A stretch of 64,000 nt of DNA, taken from assembly GCA_008638375.1 (NCBI GenBank), contig CM018038.1, positions 32,479,383 through 32,543,382 of the forward strand, in the 5' to 3' direction. Shown one piece after another: positions 9,459 through 19,732 of the stretch. Source of the stretch: Nyssa sinensis (taxonomy: Eukaryota; Streptophyta; Magnoliopsida; Cornales; Nyssaceae). The first letter of the stretch is position 1. Every line of letters starts with the position of its first letter. The notes under the pieces were generated by a model. That model searched no databases and had not been told where the DNA came from. It worked only from the letters and a program-made list of their open reading frames with translations. The position numbers were made by a program, and so were the translations under genes.

Positions 9459-12400
9459 GGAAAAAAAAAATCTTTTTTTTTTGAAATGAAACTTCTATTT
9501 ATTTATTCTTTTATAGTTGTGTATGTAATATGGATGAATATTAGATGGTATATGTATGCATGTATATGTATTGTATGTGGTGTGTATGTATAAAAATATG
9601 TACAAGTATATTTAAATATGTGTGTGTATATATATATATATATATATTTATACATATATATAAGTTTAAGTGTGCTGTCGTGTACAGAGTGTGTGTGTGG
9701 GCTGATGTGAACAGCCGTGAGTGTAGGTGTGCAGTATGTGTGGCTTGTGTGATGTGAGAATATATATATATATATATATATATGTAGAAAACCATGCAAA
9801 CAAGTAATGCATTTAATGCATTCTGAAAATGGGCCGAAAGAAGGGGGAACTAGAGCAGTGGGAGGTCAGGAAATAGAGGAGTGATGGGACAATATAGAGA
9901 GGCAGAAGAGTGTGGGCAGAGAGAGAAAAATGAGAGAGATCGGGTGAGACATATATACATGGATACTTGTGGACGTTTGAGCTAGAAAGGAAAACAGAAG
10001 AAGGGATAGGTCTTGAGAAGTGATCGTGGGACTCAGAAAGGAGAGAAGGAAAGGAACCAAAGAGAGAAAGGAGGAAGATCCGAAACAGGTATGTCATGAT
10101 AGTTTCCATCTTCAAACTTTTTAAAAGCATGATGTTTAATTCTAATAGTAGGGCCATATAGAGCATGAGAAGTAGATGACATTGCAAAAAGAATCAATGA
10201 AAATAATTGAGAAACGAGAGAGAAAAGGCTAGTTGCAGGTCACGGATGTGGGGTAGAGTTTTCATATTTCATGTGCTAAACCGTGTCTAAATGCTAGGTG
10301 ATTAATCGTGTGAGGTGCAGAAGAATTTTTAGAAAAGAAATAACGCAAAACCGTGAGCAAATGAGCTTGGAAATGGAAAGTACCCATTTGGTCGGAATCT
10401 GGGTTCATGGCTGGAATAATGTATATGGGTGCGTTAGGGCGGTGATGTTTGGGGTTTAAAATAATCCCAGTGAAGTCCTGAAAACCCTAGGATTGATTTT
10501 ATGAAAAAAAATTAGAAAACGGACGTGAAAAAGAGAAGAAAAAATGGAGGGAAGCATCGCAGTCTCCGGCGACATGGCCGAAGATGGTGACCGGAGAAGA
10601 CAGGAAGGGGGTCGGAAAATCATGGGGGCGCAGGAGTAGTTTGGGCCTGTTTTATTTTTAAATAATTTGAGCCTGGGTTGGTTTTAAAAGGAGGTTGGGT
10701 TGCTGGGTTTAAAAAGAGATTGGGCTTGTGTTAGATTGGGCCTAAACGGTTTAATTAAAAAGGGATTGGGCCAATTAGTTAAAGAAATGAAAAAGAGAAA
10801 GAATAAAAAAAAAAAAGGGTAGGGGGTGTTGCGGCTGCCAAGATTTGAACAGGGGACCGAGCCTGTGAAAGTTCAGCGCATGGCCAACTGGGACGGTCAC
10901 CAACCATGCCCAATGATGCGCCAGATATATATATATATATATATAGTATACTTAATGAAATAACTTAATTAAATTCTTTAATTAAATTAAATACACCAAA
11001 ATGGCCCGGAGTCCAAACGAGGCAAGCCATATATGTTTTCCAACTATCTTGGATCTCCTAAGACCAACGGTGAGGTCCGTGACGCGAGGCGAGGTCCCGA
11101 AAAAAGAAAAGACCCGTAGAATCCTTAAAAATTATCAAAATGCCCCTGAGTCAAAACAAGGTCAAACGAACCCCGATTAAAATAAAAAAATAGTGGATTT
11201 TTATTATTTCAAATGTTCAAAACTCAATGGTAGAGTCCGATTTATGAAAATAGGTCTCGGGGTATAAGAATCCGTAAAAGTGAAAAATGACCGTTTTGCC
11301 CTTTTTAGCTCGGATGCCCAAATTAAATTCCGTAAAAGCCTAAACCTATTTTCTTCGACGTTCCGGACTCAACAGTAGAGTTTAACTTGACAAAATAGAA
11401 ACTCATAAAAATAAAGACATAAAATTTGATGAATAACATAACTCAAGTAGCAATAGACTGAGTTACATTTTGTGGTTTTAGGAACACCGAAGGGAGAGGA
11501 GAAGATTGATTGACTCTTTGGACAGATACAATAGATGGAATACGTTCTCATTGATTAGTTCGGCTACACCGCGAGCACGATCTCTTAGGGTTGAGACCAA
11601 CCCATCAGGTATGGTGTATTGTGCTAAGTAAGGAATATAATTAAGTTTAGGAATGATTTGCATGTTGATTGAATGAATCATATAATTATTTGTTTGATGT
11701 TAGAAAAATCACATAAGGAATGTTGTTTTAAAAAGAAATCTTGAGTTGATTGTTTACGTTACTTATGTGCTTCTTGCTGCTCGACGGAGATATGATTTAT
11801 TCTATGTGTTGGGTTGTACATGATTTATATTTTTGGGAAGTTGTTAAGATTGTGAACACATGACTTGAGTATGTATTTTCGTTGATCATGTATTGCATAC
11901 ATTCATGTGGAAAAGGTTTTGTTATTCAAATGTTGTGATTGCTTTAAGTAGAATACTTTATTTAGAAGCATGCTCTATGTGTTGGTAAATTGTTTATCTG
12001 AGATTATGTTGTTGCATGGTGGAATCAAAGCATATTGGCATAGTGTGATGCATTGAAAGTATAATGTGGGTTGAGCACGTGGTGCTAAGCATGGTACTCA
12101 GTTTTCATCGGATGTGTTCCGAAAACGAGACATGGTACTCAGTTTCCATTAGATGTGTTCCGAAAACGAGACATGGTACTCAGCTTCCATCGGATGTGTT
12201 CCGAAAACGAGACATGGACATGGCATAGAGTTGACATGGTTGTGGCATAGAGTTGGCATGGTTGTGGCATTGAGTTGTGTGGGTGTTTCATGGGCATTGT
12301 CATTACATTGCATGGATAACTTGGATGTTAAGTGGATTATTGCTATTACATGGTATGGATGATTTGGAAGGCATGTGGATTATTGTTAGTACATTGCATA

Positions 12401-12931
12401 GGTGATATTGAATAACATGTAGAAATAACTGTACACTTGCACATGCCACGCTTTAAATTATATTAATGAGTTGAATGACGTGTAGATTATTGCTAGTACG
12501 TTGTATGAATGATATTGAATGACATGTAGAAATAATTGTACACTTGCACATGCCACGCCCTTAATTTTGTTTCTTGCATTAGTATTACATCATACCAGCA
12601 GTTGAGCTGACCCATACGTGGGATAACTTCCCACAGATGACGTTCCCGGCACTCGAGACTTGAGGGAGTCTTGCAGAGTGGAGGAGACAGGAGCTTAGAA
12701 TGATCTTGGTTCTTGGGAGCACATTTCGAGATGTATTGATATCGTATAAGGGCTTAAGCCTGAATGACATGTTGAATGTTTTTATTGACTGTGCTTTATA
12801 TGGATGTACATTGAAGGAAATGAATGTAAGTTTGGTTTGAATCCGTTAGATTATTCTTTATTTCTTTATTATTTTATTTTCCTTTCGTCTCGTCAGTCGC
12901 GCCACGGGTTTGCTGGAATTCGAGGCGTGAC
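9459..12931 (-). mobile_element. 3.47-kb non-coding insertion, probably a long solo LTR
   Basis: The insertion splits the gypsy LTR and is bounded by AGACT on both sides (9454-9458 and 12932-12936), which fits a 5-bp target duplication. Read on the minus strand it begins (T)GTCACGCCTCGAATTCC, a common start of long plant gypsy LTRs, and ends in TTTTCC(A); the terminal bases overlap the duplication, so the exact ends are ambiguous. The interior has no gag or pol, but has TA/TG microsatellites (9610-9662, 9760-9783), a purine-rich tract (9840-10090), and repeated 'accattgagtt' and 'ggggcattttg'-type phrases shared with LTRs A and B below. A solo LTR or non-autonomous element fits best. Confidence 0.6.
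12090..12215. repeat. 41-bp tandem repeat, three units
   Basis: CATGGTACTCAG recurs at 12090, 12131 and 12172, each followed by a C/T-rich step, GATGTGTTCC and GAAAACGAGA. Directly downstream (about 12216-12275) is a shorter repeat built on GGCATAGAGTTG. A duplication of about 108 bp follows (TGTACACTTGCACATGCCACGC at about 12429 and again at 12537). All lie inside the 3.47-kb insertion. Confidence 0.85.
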
Positions 12932-13049
12932 AGACTTTATCATCGGGGTGGCTATAGTCGGAGCCAACCCGGTGGCCCTCTAATCTCTTTCTTTGAGTGT
13001 TCAACAGGTGTGGAGGAGTGGAGCCCATACCGATCAGAAAAGTGCAACA
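12932..13049 (+). mobile_element. Ty3/gypsy 5' LTR, right part
   Basis: This is the continuation of the gypsy LTR after the insertion. It runs from the second AGACT to GTGCAACA, where a terminal CA is followed by a primer-binding-type sequence. Confidence 0.6.
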
Positions 13050-13075
13050 TCAGTTTGGCGTCGTCTGTGGGAAAC
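13050..13075 (+). other. Gypsy primer-binding region
   Basis: TTTGGCGTCGTCTGTGGGAA (about 13054-13073) closely resembles the TTTGGCGCCGTCTGTGGG sequence that follows the 5' LTR in many plant Ty3/gypsy elements, with one C-to-T change. It fixes the LTR end and the plus orientation. Confidence 0.75.
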
Positions 13076-13143
13076 GACAATCGCTTCTTACTAAAAGTTT
13101 TTTTCTTTGTAAACGAACTCGTTGTCCTTCTCACCGGAAGATC

Positions 13144-13647
13144 ATGACTCCCAATTTCCCTCCAAGAAAGAATGCTCAAAACCTTCTAAACCGGTCGCCT
13201 GCCGGAGGAGGAAGGGGATAAGCAACTGATCCTATGTAGTAACAACTTGATCGAGTTCAACGACAGAATGACCTAATGCACGAATAGCATCTTGCCATCT
13301 CTAAAACTCTGGCACTGCTTACCCGAAGCCACAGAAGCAACCCCCTGCATCCTCCCATCGGCGTAGCTGATGTAGGGGCACACCCTCTTGCCACTACCAT
13401 GGGCGGAGGGTCCCATGAAGAGACTCCCAGTGAACCATTGGTGTACCCCCAAGGCACTACCCACGCGGGAGGAGACCCCCAGCAGCCAGTCGCTGCTGGT
13501 AGAGGGATACCGGCCCTCAATCCGGCTGTTCATTATCGGAGTACAACAAGGATTCCAACTCCAAGGGCTTCAGGGGCAAATCCGATAAAAGTTCCAGCCT
13601 TAAACGGCACCAGTTCCCCCAATTCAGGAAGACCGAAACAGGGTTAA
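13144..13647 (+). pseudogene. Ty3/gypsy gag N-terminal fragment
   Basis: An ATG at 13144 opens MTPNFPPRKNAQNLLNRSPA, which stops after about 26 codons. Further coding-like sequence in another frame (13399-13647) is Pro/Gly/Thr-rich (GTTHAGGDPQQP and similar), like the variable N-terminal part of gypsy Gag. The element then breaks off: from about 13650 there is unrelated flank, then segmental repeat copy 2. No capsid, protease or pol part remains. Confidence 0.5.
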
Positions 13648-13724
13648 AAATAGGAGAGCTTATTTTATGGATGGTTTAAAAATAGGAAGAGAAATGAAAG
13701 GAAATGAGATGAAAGACTCTAAGA

Positions 13725-14466
13725 GGCTGTTGTTGCAATAAATGAGGATGGGGTGCCAAGAACAGCTAATGTCTTTGGGCATTTATCAAACATTGTTGGG
13801 AAATCATTGCTGCGAATGTCCATACTGATTATTATTATTATTAATTTTTTCTTTGGTATTTTCTAAGCGTTTACTACGCATGCACTATTATTGCCCTTGT
13901 CACATGTGTCAAAAAAAAATATCTAAGTAATAATTCAATAAAATTATCACAAAAAATATTGATAGCCAAAAAAAGGGCAGACTTTAGTGTACACGCATGC
14001 TAGGAAATTGGTGGTTTCAATTTGGGTTTGGAGATGAAGATGCTTGCGGTTAAGAACTGTACAGTAACAAGATTGTGCTTCAAGGTGTGTATGCAACACT
14101 ATCCTAAATGTAGTATTTGTCTAATCAAATTCTGTAAATGGTGTGTAATTGAAAATTTTGCAAACCTGTACTTGAGATACAATGAAACCCACCAAAAGGT
14201 AATCTATTTATGTATTACACTTTCGAGGATAGAACCTAAATACCCAATGAAGAATGAATAAATTTCAGGACTGCACTTCTATTTCAACATAATAATAGAA
14301 TTATATAAAGTTTGTTTGAAAACAAAAAGTCAATGAGAGAAGAGTTGTTGAACTTGTGGGAAGGAAATTTTCAAGTATCAATCTTAAAGTTGTGTATGTT
14401 TTTGTTGTTACATCCTTGACTATACATACATACATACATACATACATACATAAACTTGTTGGTGAC
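13725..14466. repeat. Segmental direct repeat, copy 2
   Basis: Same-orientation copy of 8186-8964. It ends in GTTGGTGAC, whose GTGAC (14462-14466) is the left target duplication of the copia element that follows. It has a run of TACA units (about 14421-14452) in place of copy 1's longer TATA/CATA tract. Confidence 0.85.
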
Positions 14467-14609
14467 TGTGAAAGAATATAGAATATCTTTGTATTCTATA
14501 TTTATTGTATATATTTTAGGAATAGTTTTTAGAGTTTTCTTATATATACACATATGTATTGGTACGAATTATTCAATGAAAATATACCTAATTTATCAGA
14601 AAACTTTCA
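14467..14609 (+). repeat. Copia 5' LTR (143 bp)
   Basis: Starts TGTGAAAG and ends CTTTCA (TG...CA), immediately before the primer-binding site. It is short for a copia LTR. It lies inside the right part of the segmental repeat. Confidence 0.93.
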
Positions 14610-14621
14610 TGGTATCAGAGC
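14610..14621 (+). other. Copia primer-binding site
   Basis: TGGTATCAGAGC directly follows the LTR. It is complementary to the 3' end of initiator tRNA-Met, the standard primer of plant Ty1/copia elements. Confidence 0.95.
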
Positions 14622-15194
14622 TTCTCCTTTCTTAGTCTTATTTTTCTCTAGTTTAATTTCTCTTTGCTGGTTCTGATTCGAACATCGGCCGCAACTGCCC
14701 AGCCACCGTTCTTTTCCTTTTTTTTTTTTTTTTCTTTCTGGACAACCGCTTTTTCTCTCTTCTTTCCCACCCGCTTATTTTTCTTTTTCTTTTTTTCCTT
14801 CTATTTTTTTTTCTGCGCCCCTCAAGCGGTAGCCTTTGCTTCTGTTTCTTTCTTTCTTCTCTTTTTTCCTGCAGTGTCACTTTTTTTTTCTTTTTTCTTT
14901 CTCTGCTCTCTCTTTTTCTTTATGTTTACTCGATCTCCAAGCCGCAACCTCTTTTTTTTTTTTTTTTGTCTTCAGTTGCCTTTCCTGCTTTTTTTTTCTT
15001 TTTTCTTTTTTCTAGTCCACAACCAACTATTGGTCCTTTTTTCTATTTCCTGCTGCCTTCATCCTTTTTCTGCCGCTTCTGCTTTTGCGCTGCAACTTTC
15101 CCAGCCTTCCCTTCAGCGCCTTTTTTTTTCTTTGTTATCCTGCTGCGTTCTGCTCTCTTGTGCCCCAATTACCCCAATTGTTATTCAATGTACA
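14622..15194 (+). other. Copia leader, pyrimidine-rich
   Basis: This is the leader between the primer-binding site and the Gag start. It is strikingly T/C-rich, with many runs of 8-17 T. A long frame is open through it, but its product is mostly Phe, Ser and Leu and is treated as a composition artefact until the Gag ATG at 15195. Confidence 0.7.
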
Positions 15195-16139
15195 ATGACT
15201 AAGGATAAAATTCATGCTATTAGTTGTAAACTCAATGGTGCCAATTACACCTATTGGGCTAGTGTTATGAAAATTTTTATCCTTGGCCGCAAAAAGTAGG
15301 GTTATGTATCTGGTTCCATACCTTGTCTATCAGATCCCAAGAAAGAGGGGTATGAGGTTGCATGTGAAACTTGGGATTGTGATAATGCTCATATTCTGAC
15401 TTGGTTCCACAACTCTGTGGATGACCGGATTGGGATGATGTTTTCTAAGTACTCCACGGCAACTGAGGTGTGGACGTACTTATTTGGTGTTTATCAACAA
15501 TCCAACTTTGCCAAATGGTATGAGTTGGAGACAGCCATTCAGGGTGCCCGTCAGGGAGATAAGTCTATTCAAGATTTTTATATTGAGATGACTGGTTTCT
15601 GGGATCAGCTTGCTATGATGGAGCCTTCTAGCATACGTGTACTTGATGATTATTTGAAGTTTCGAGAGGATGGCCGTTTTATACAGTTCCTAACTGCCCT
15701 CTCTCCTCAATTTGAGGTGATTCGTGGTGGCATTCTTCACCGGTCTCCTTTTCCCTCTAGCATACGTGTACTTGATGATTATTTGAAGTTTCGGGAGGAT
15801 GGCCGTTTGGTACAGTTCTTAACTGCCCTCTCTCCTCAATTTGAGGCGATTCGTGGTGGCATTCTTCACCGGTCTCTTTTTCCCTCTGTGGATGCTATTG
15901 TTTGTGAACTTCTTTTTGAGGAAACCCGACTGAAGACAGGCAGTCAGTCTTTATCTCCTTCTATCTTTTTAGCTTTTGCACAGCCAGCTCTACTGCTCAC
16001 TCCTTCTACTAATCCACTTTAGTCCACTGGAAAGCCAAAGAGGGTTTAACTACCCTCAGATGAGTGTGTTTTTTGTCATCAGAAGGGCCATTGGAAGTAT
16101 AATTGTCCCAAGAAGGGACGTTCGCCCACTTCCTCTCAG
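15195..16139 (+). pseudogene. Copia Gag with an internal duplication, broken
   Basis: The likely start is the ATG at 15195 (MTKDKIHAISCKLNGANYTY, as in copia Gag N-termini with the NYxxW block). A TAG at 15297-15299 interrupts. The capsid (UBN2-type) region runs on to 16020 (TEVWTYLFGVYQQSN, then QFLTALSPQFEVIRG and EETRL), where a second TAG occurs. A 129-bp, 43-codon tandem duplication sits at about 15631-15888: the block SIRVLDDYLKFREDGR to LHRSPFPS is present twice in frame. A CX2CX4HX4C zinc knuckle (C-VF-C-HQKG-H-WKYN-C) follows at 16065-16106. Role when intact: particle formation and RNA packaging. Confidence 0.88.
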
Positions 16140-16339
16140 CAGGCTTTCACATAGTTCTGAGCCCCTGCTTCGCATACTTCACGGTCTCCAGCATCCTACA
16201 CAGCATCTTCTTCAGCTAGTGATTCTGATATTGCTTCCTTGAGTGCTCAGATTGCTCAGCTCCAGCACCTTGTGTCTTCTACCACCAGTCATCTGCTTCT
16301 GCTTCTGCCCTATCTCTTCATTCAGGTTTGTTTGGGTCT

Positions 16340-16640
16340 TCCTCAAGTACCTCTCCCCTAGTTTGGACTTTTGCTTTTGGTGCTTTCCATCATATGACTC
16401 CCTATCTTTCTTTATTACACAACTGTATCCCACCTCCCTCTCCTATTACTGTTAGTGCTGCCAATGGATCTCACATGCTTATCTTATCTATTGGTTTTGT
16501 CTTACCCTCAGACAAATCTGCAGTGACAATTTCTTCTGTTCTTTATGTTCCGTATTTATTTGTTAGTCTCCTTTCCATTAGTCAACTTGATGCCTCTGGT
16601 TTTGATATCATTTTTTTCTTCTTCTGTTTGTACTGTGCAC
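16340..16640 (+). pseudogene. Copia protease, active site lost
   Basis: The frame carries WTFAFGAFHHMTPYLSLL where copia proteases have W-x-x-DSGAS-x-HMT. The catalytic Asp-Ser is therefore Ala-Phe (codons at 16373-16378). Downstream blocks fit the family: VSAANGSHM, then TISSVLYVPYLFVSLLSISQL. Without the Asp no cleavage of the polyprotein is possible. A frameshift near 16600 leads into integrase. Confidence 0.83.
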
Positions 16641-16659
16641 GATCGGTTGTCCAAAAAGC

Positions 16660-17540
16660 AGATTGGGACCTGGCATAGAGTTGGGGATCTGTATGTGGTG
16701 GAAAGTTTACATCTTACTTCTACTGTTTCTTCATATGCTATTTCTTGTTTTCAGTTAGACTCTCAGTCTAGTCAGTTTTACTTATGGCATTCGCGGTTAG
16801 GTCATTTGTCTGCTGATTGTTTACGATCTTTAGTTCAGTCTGGTCTTTTGGGTAAAGTTTCACTTAGTGAACTTACCGCGTGTCGTGGTTGTAAACTTGA
16901 TAAAATGACAGCTTTACCGTTTAATAAAAGTATTTCAATTTCTAATACACCTTTCTCTTTAGTTCACTCTGATGTTTGGGGACCTTCTCTTGTTTGTACC
17001 AAAGGTGGTTTTGCTTACTATTTTTCCTTTGTTTATGACTGTACTCGTTGTACTTGGACTTTTCTTATGAAACATAAGTTTGATTTCTACCAAATTTACC
17101 GCAATTTTCAGTTTATGATTTCCACTCAGTTTGGGTGTATTATCAAAGTATTCTGGTCTGACTTGGGTAGGGAGTACTTTAAAACAGAACTTTGTGACTA
17201 CATGGCTTCATTAGGTACTATTCATCAATATTCTTGTGCCGATACTCCTGCACAAAATGGTAAGGTTGAGCGCAAACACCGTCAGCTTCTTGACACTACG
17301 TGCTCTCTTTTTTATTTCTGCTTCTATTCCAGCACCTTTTTGGGGTGAAGCTGTTCGTACTGCAACCTTTCTTCTAAACCGAATGCCTACTTATATTCTT
17401 TTTGGTCATTCTTCTTATGAAGCTTTGTATTCTGAAGTACCTAATTACTCTCTTTTTCATGTTTTTGGGGTGCTTGCTTTGTTTTACTCTTTCGAAAAGA
17501 TAGAACCAAATTGAGTGCCAGGTCTGTTCTCTGTGTCTTC
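16660..17540 (+). pseudogene. Copia integrase, frameshifted
   Basis: The GAG-pre-integrase block (WHSRLGHLSADCLRSLVQSG, then CRGCKLDKMTALPF) supplies the H-x-H and C-x2-C zinc-binding pattern. The catalytic core follows: first Asp in LVHSDVWGP, second in VFWSDLGREYF, and the Glu in AQNGKVERKHRQLLD, so the D,D,E triad is all present. Near 17310 the frame shifts to the one carrying PAPFWGEAVRTATFLLNRMP, and stops again at 17512-17514. Role when intact: insertion of the cDNA into the genome. Confidence 0.88.
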
Positions 17541-18069
17541 TTAGGGTACAGTTCAACCCAGAAAGGTTATCGTTGCTATGATCCTACTTCTCGTCGTCTT
17601 TATATCTCTCGCTATGTGGCTTTTCTTGAATGATTGGCTTACTTTCAGCTACTTACTACCACTGCTACTGTCTCCAAAGAGGATTTGATTGACATCGATC
17701 CTTTTCCTTCTGATGTGCCTTCTGATGAGTATATCTCTACAGTCACTACTGAGTTTCTTCCTGAACCCATTGGTTCTACAGTCCATCCTACAACCACTAG
17801 ACCTCTAGTCACTATTGCATCAACTAGTCCCCCACCAGATATCTCTCTTCCTGTTCCTTCCACTTCTGAAGACACTGATCCTGCTCCCCGCCGATATCCT
17901 CTTCATCATCGCTAGCCATCGGTAAAATTGCTTGATTTTTCTAACACTTGTTTCTCTCCTTCCTATTGTACTTTCTTGTCTGTTATTCACTCTTTTTCAG
18001 AACCACAATCTTATAAGGAAGCTTGTCAAAATCCTCATTGGGTTCAGGATATGGCTGAAGAGTTGGATG
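17541..18069 (+). pseudogene. Copia integrase C-terminus and linker
   Basis: This part joins integrase to RT. It starts with the family block CVFLGYSSTQKGYRCYDP followed by RRLYISRYVAFLE, then a stop. A Ser/Thr/Pro-rich linker (17634-17915, ending RRYPLHHR, also typical) is followed by a further stop near 17913 and the entry into RT. Confidence 0.75.
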
Positions 18070-18970
18070 CCTTACACAAGACCTTTACTTGGGAGTTAGT
18101 GTCTTTGCCTACTGTTAAAAATCTGATTGGTTGTAAATAGGTCTTTAAAGTCAAGAAAAACTCTGATGACTCTCTTGAGCGTTACAAAGCTCGACTTGTT
18201 GCTAAGAGATTCTCTCAAGAATATGGTCTTGACTATGAGGAGACATGTGCCCTTGTTGCCAAAATGACCACTGTTCATATGTTGATATCAGTTGCTGCCA
18301 TTCACTCCTGGCCCCTCTATCAAATGGACGTTAAGAATGCCTTTCTTAACGGCCATCTTACAGAGAAAGTTTATATGCGTCCTCCACTAGGACTGCCTCA
18401 TTCTTCTGGTCAGGTGTGTCATCTTCGTTGTGCCCTTTATGGTTTGAAACAGTCTGCACGTGCTTGGTATGACCGCTTTCAGATAGCTGTTACTCAGCTT
18501 GGTTTTCTTTCCAGTGTTTATGACTCTGCCTTGTTTCTTCTTCACACCTCCTCTGGCTTTGTTGCTTTATTATTGTATGTGGATGATATGATCATCACTG
18601 GATCTGATTTTTCTGCCATCACTCTCGTTAAACAGCATTTGTTTTGCACCTTTGAAATGAAGGACTTGGGTCCTTTGTGATATTTTCTTGGTATTGAAGT
18701 GGCCTACTTTCCCAAGGGCTACTTTCTTTCACAGGCTAAGTATGTTAATAAGGTTATCCATTGGGCTGGCTTGCTTGATTCTCAGGTTTCTGAAACTCCA
18801 ATTGAGCTGAATGTGAAACTGAATTCTATTGATGGTGTCCCTGGATGATCCCACTTTGTATAGGGAACTTGCTGGCTGCTTGGTCCACCTCATTGTCACT
18901 CGTCTTGATCTTGCCTATGCTATCCATATCATCAGTCAGTTTATCTCTGCTCCTCGTTCCCCCTACTAGG
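18070..18970 (+). pseudogene. Copia reverse transcriptase with stops
   Basis: The RT blocks are in order: HKTFTWELVSLPTVKNLIGC with a TAG at 18138-18140 where Trp is conserved, then VFKVKKNSDDSLERYKARLVA, YQMDVKNAFLNGHLTEKVYM, LRCALYGLKQSARAWYDR and LLLYVDDMIITG. The catalytic YVDD is intact. A TGA at 18678-18680 replaces the Arg of GPLRYFLGIEV, a one-base frameshift lies near 18841 (GVP/DDPTLYRELAG), and a TAG is at 18967-18969. The enzyme copies element RNA into cDNA when intact. Confidence 0.93.
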
Positions 18971-19525
18971 CTGCCTTGATTCGAATTCTACGTTATCTTC
19001 GTGGTACTATCTATCAGGGTTTGCTTTTATCTTCTACTTCCTCTTTGAAACTCGTTTCTTATGTTGATTCTGATTGGGCTAGTGATGTCACTGATTACAA
19101 GTTCACTTCTGGTCTATGCTTGTTTCTTGGTGATTCTCTTATTTCTTGGAAAAGTAAGAAGCAAATTATTATTGCCCGTTCTATTGGTGAGGCCGAGTAC
19201 CGTGCTATGGCATATGCTACAGCTGAAATTGTTTGGCTTTGTGGTCTTTTGTTTGATTTGGGCATTTGTTAGTCTTCTCCAACTCCTCTATATTGTGACA
19301 ACAAAAGTGCTATCCAGATTACCCACAATACAGTGTTTCATGAACGCACTAAGCATATTGAGATTGATTGTCATTTTGTTTGTCACCATTTGTAGTCTGG
19401 CTCTATCTCCCTTCCGTTCGTTTCCACTGTGCTGCAAGTTGCTGATTTCTTCACGAAGACTTACATTATTGCTCGCTTTCGGTTCCTTCTTGGCAAACTC
19501 TCGATGTTTTCATCCAAAACCCCTT
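18971..19525 (+). pseudogene. Copia RNase H with stops
   Basis: Blocks ILRYLRGT, SYVDSDWASD (first Asp), EAEYRAMAYATAEIVWL (catalytic Glu) and [20 protein letters not shown] (Asp) follow RT directly. Stops occur at 19270-19272 (TAG where Gln is usual) and again near 19393. The C-terminal block (VADFFTKTYIIARFRFLLGKL) reaches about 19510. It degrades the RNA strand during reverse transcription when intact. Confidence 0.9.
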
Positions 19526-19530
19526 GAGTT

Positions 19531-19540
19531 TGAGGGAGGG
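19531..19540 (+). other. Copia polypurine tract
   Basis: TGAGGGAGGG lies immediately before the 3' LTR, as expected for the plus-strand primer. Confidence 0.8.
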
Positions 19541-19727
19541 TGTGAAAGAATATAAAATATCTTCGTATCCTATATTTATTGTATAGTGAAAGAATATAGA
19601 ATATCTTTGTATTCTATATTTATTATATATATTTTAGGAATAGTTTTTAAGGTTTTCTTATATATACACATATGTATTGGTACGAATTATTCAACGAAAA
19701 TATACCCAATTTATCAGAAAACTTTAA
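19541..19727 (+). repeat. Copia 3' LTR with a duplicated head
   Basis: It is 187 bp long against 143 bp for the 5' LTR. The extra is a 45-bp copy of the LTR start (19541-19585) placed before a full-length copy (19586-19727). The last two bases are AA where the 5' LTR has CA. GTGAC follows. Confidence 0.9.
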
Positions 19728-19732
19728 GTGAC

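Larger units (their letters stand above)
14467..19727 (+). mobile_element. Complete Ty1/copia retrotransposon, inactive
   Basis: This 5.26-kb element has both LTRs, a primer-binding site, gag, protease, integrase, RT, RNase H and a polypurine tract in copia order (integrase before RT). GTGAC flanks both sides (14462-14466 and 19728-19732), a clean 5-bp target duplication. It is dead: there are stops in gag, before and inside RT and in RNase H, frameshifts in integrase and near 18841, and the protease active site is lost. By eye the LTRs differ at about six of 142 aligned positions, so the insertion is not recent. Coding domains are listed separately. Confidence 0.95.

Noticed and set aside
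9503..9799. Overlapping Tyr/His/Ile-rich frames
   Set aside because: Product of TA/TG repeats in the 3.47-kb insertion.
10840..10910. tRNA-like phrase (GATTTGAACAGGGGACC) in the 3.47-kb insertion
   Set aside because: Only the T-arm-like part resembles a tRNA; no consistent anticodon arm or acceptor stem.
13257..13533. Reverse-strand frames of about 86 codons
   Set aside because: Shadows of the gypsy gag fragment on the + strand.
14653..15202. Phe-rich + frames and Lys/Arg-rich - frame
   Set aside because: Pyrimidine-rich copia leader; composition artefact.
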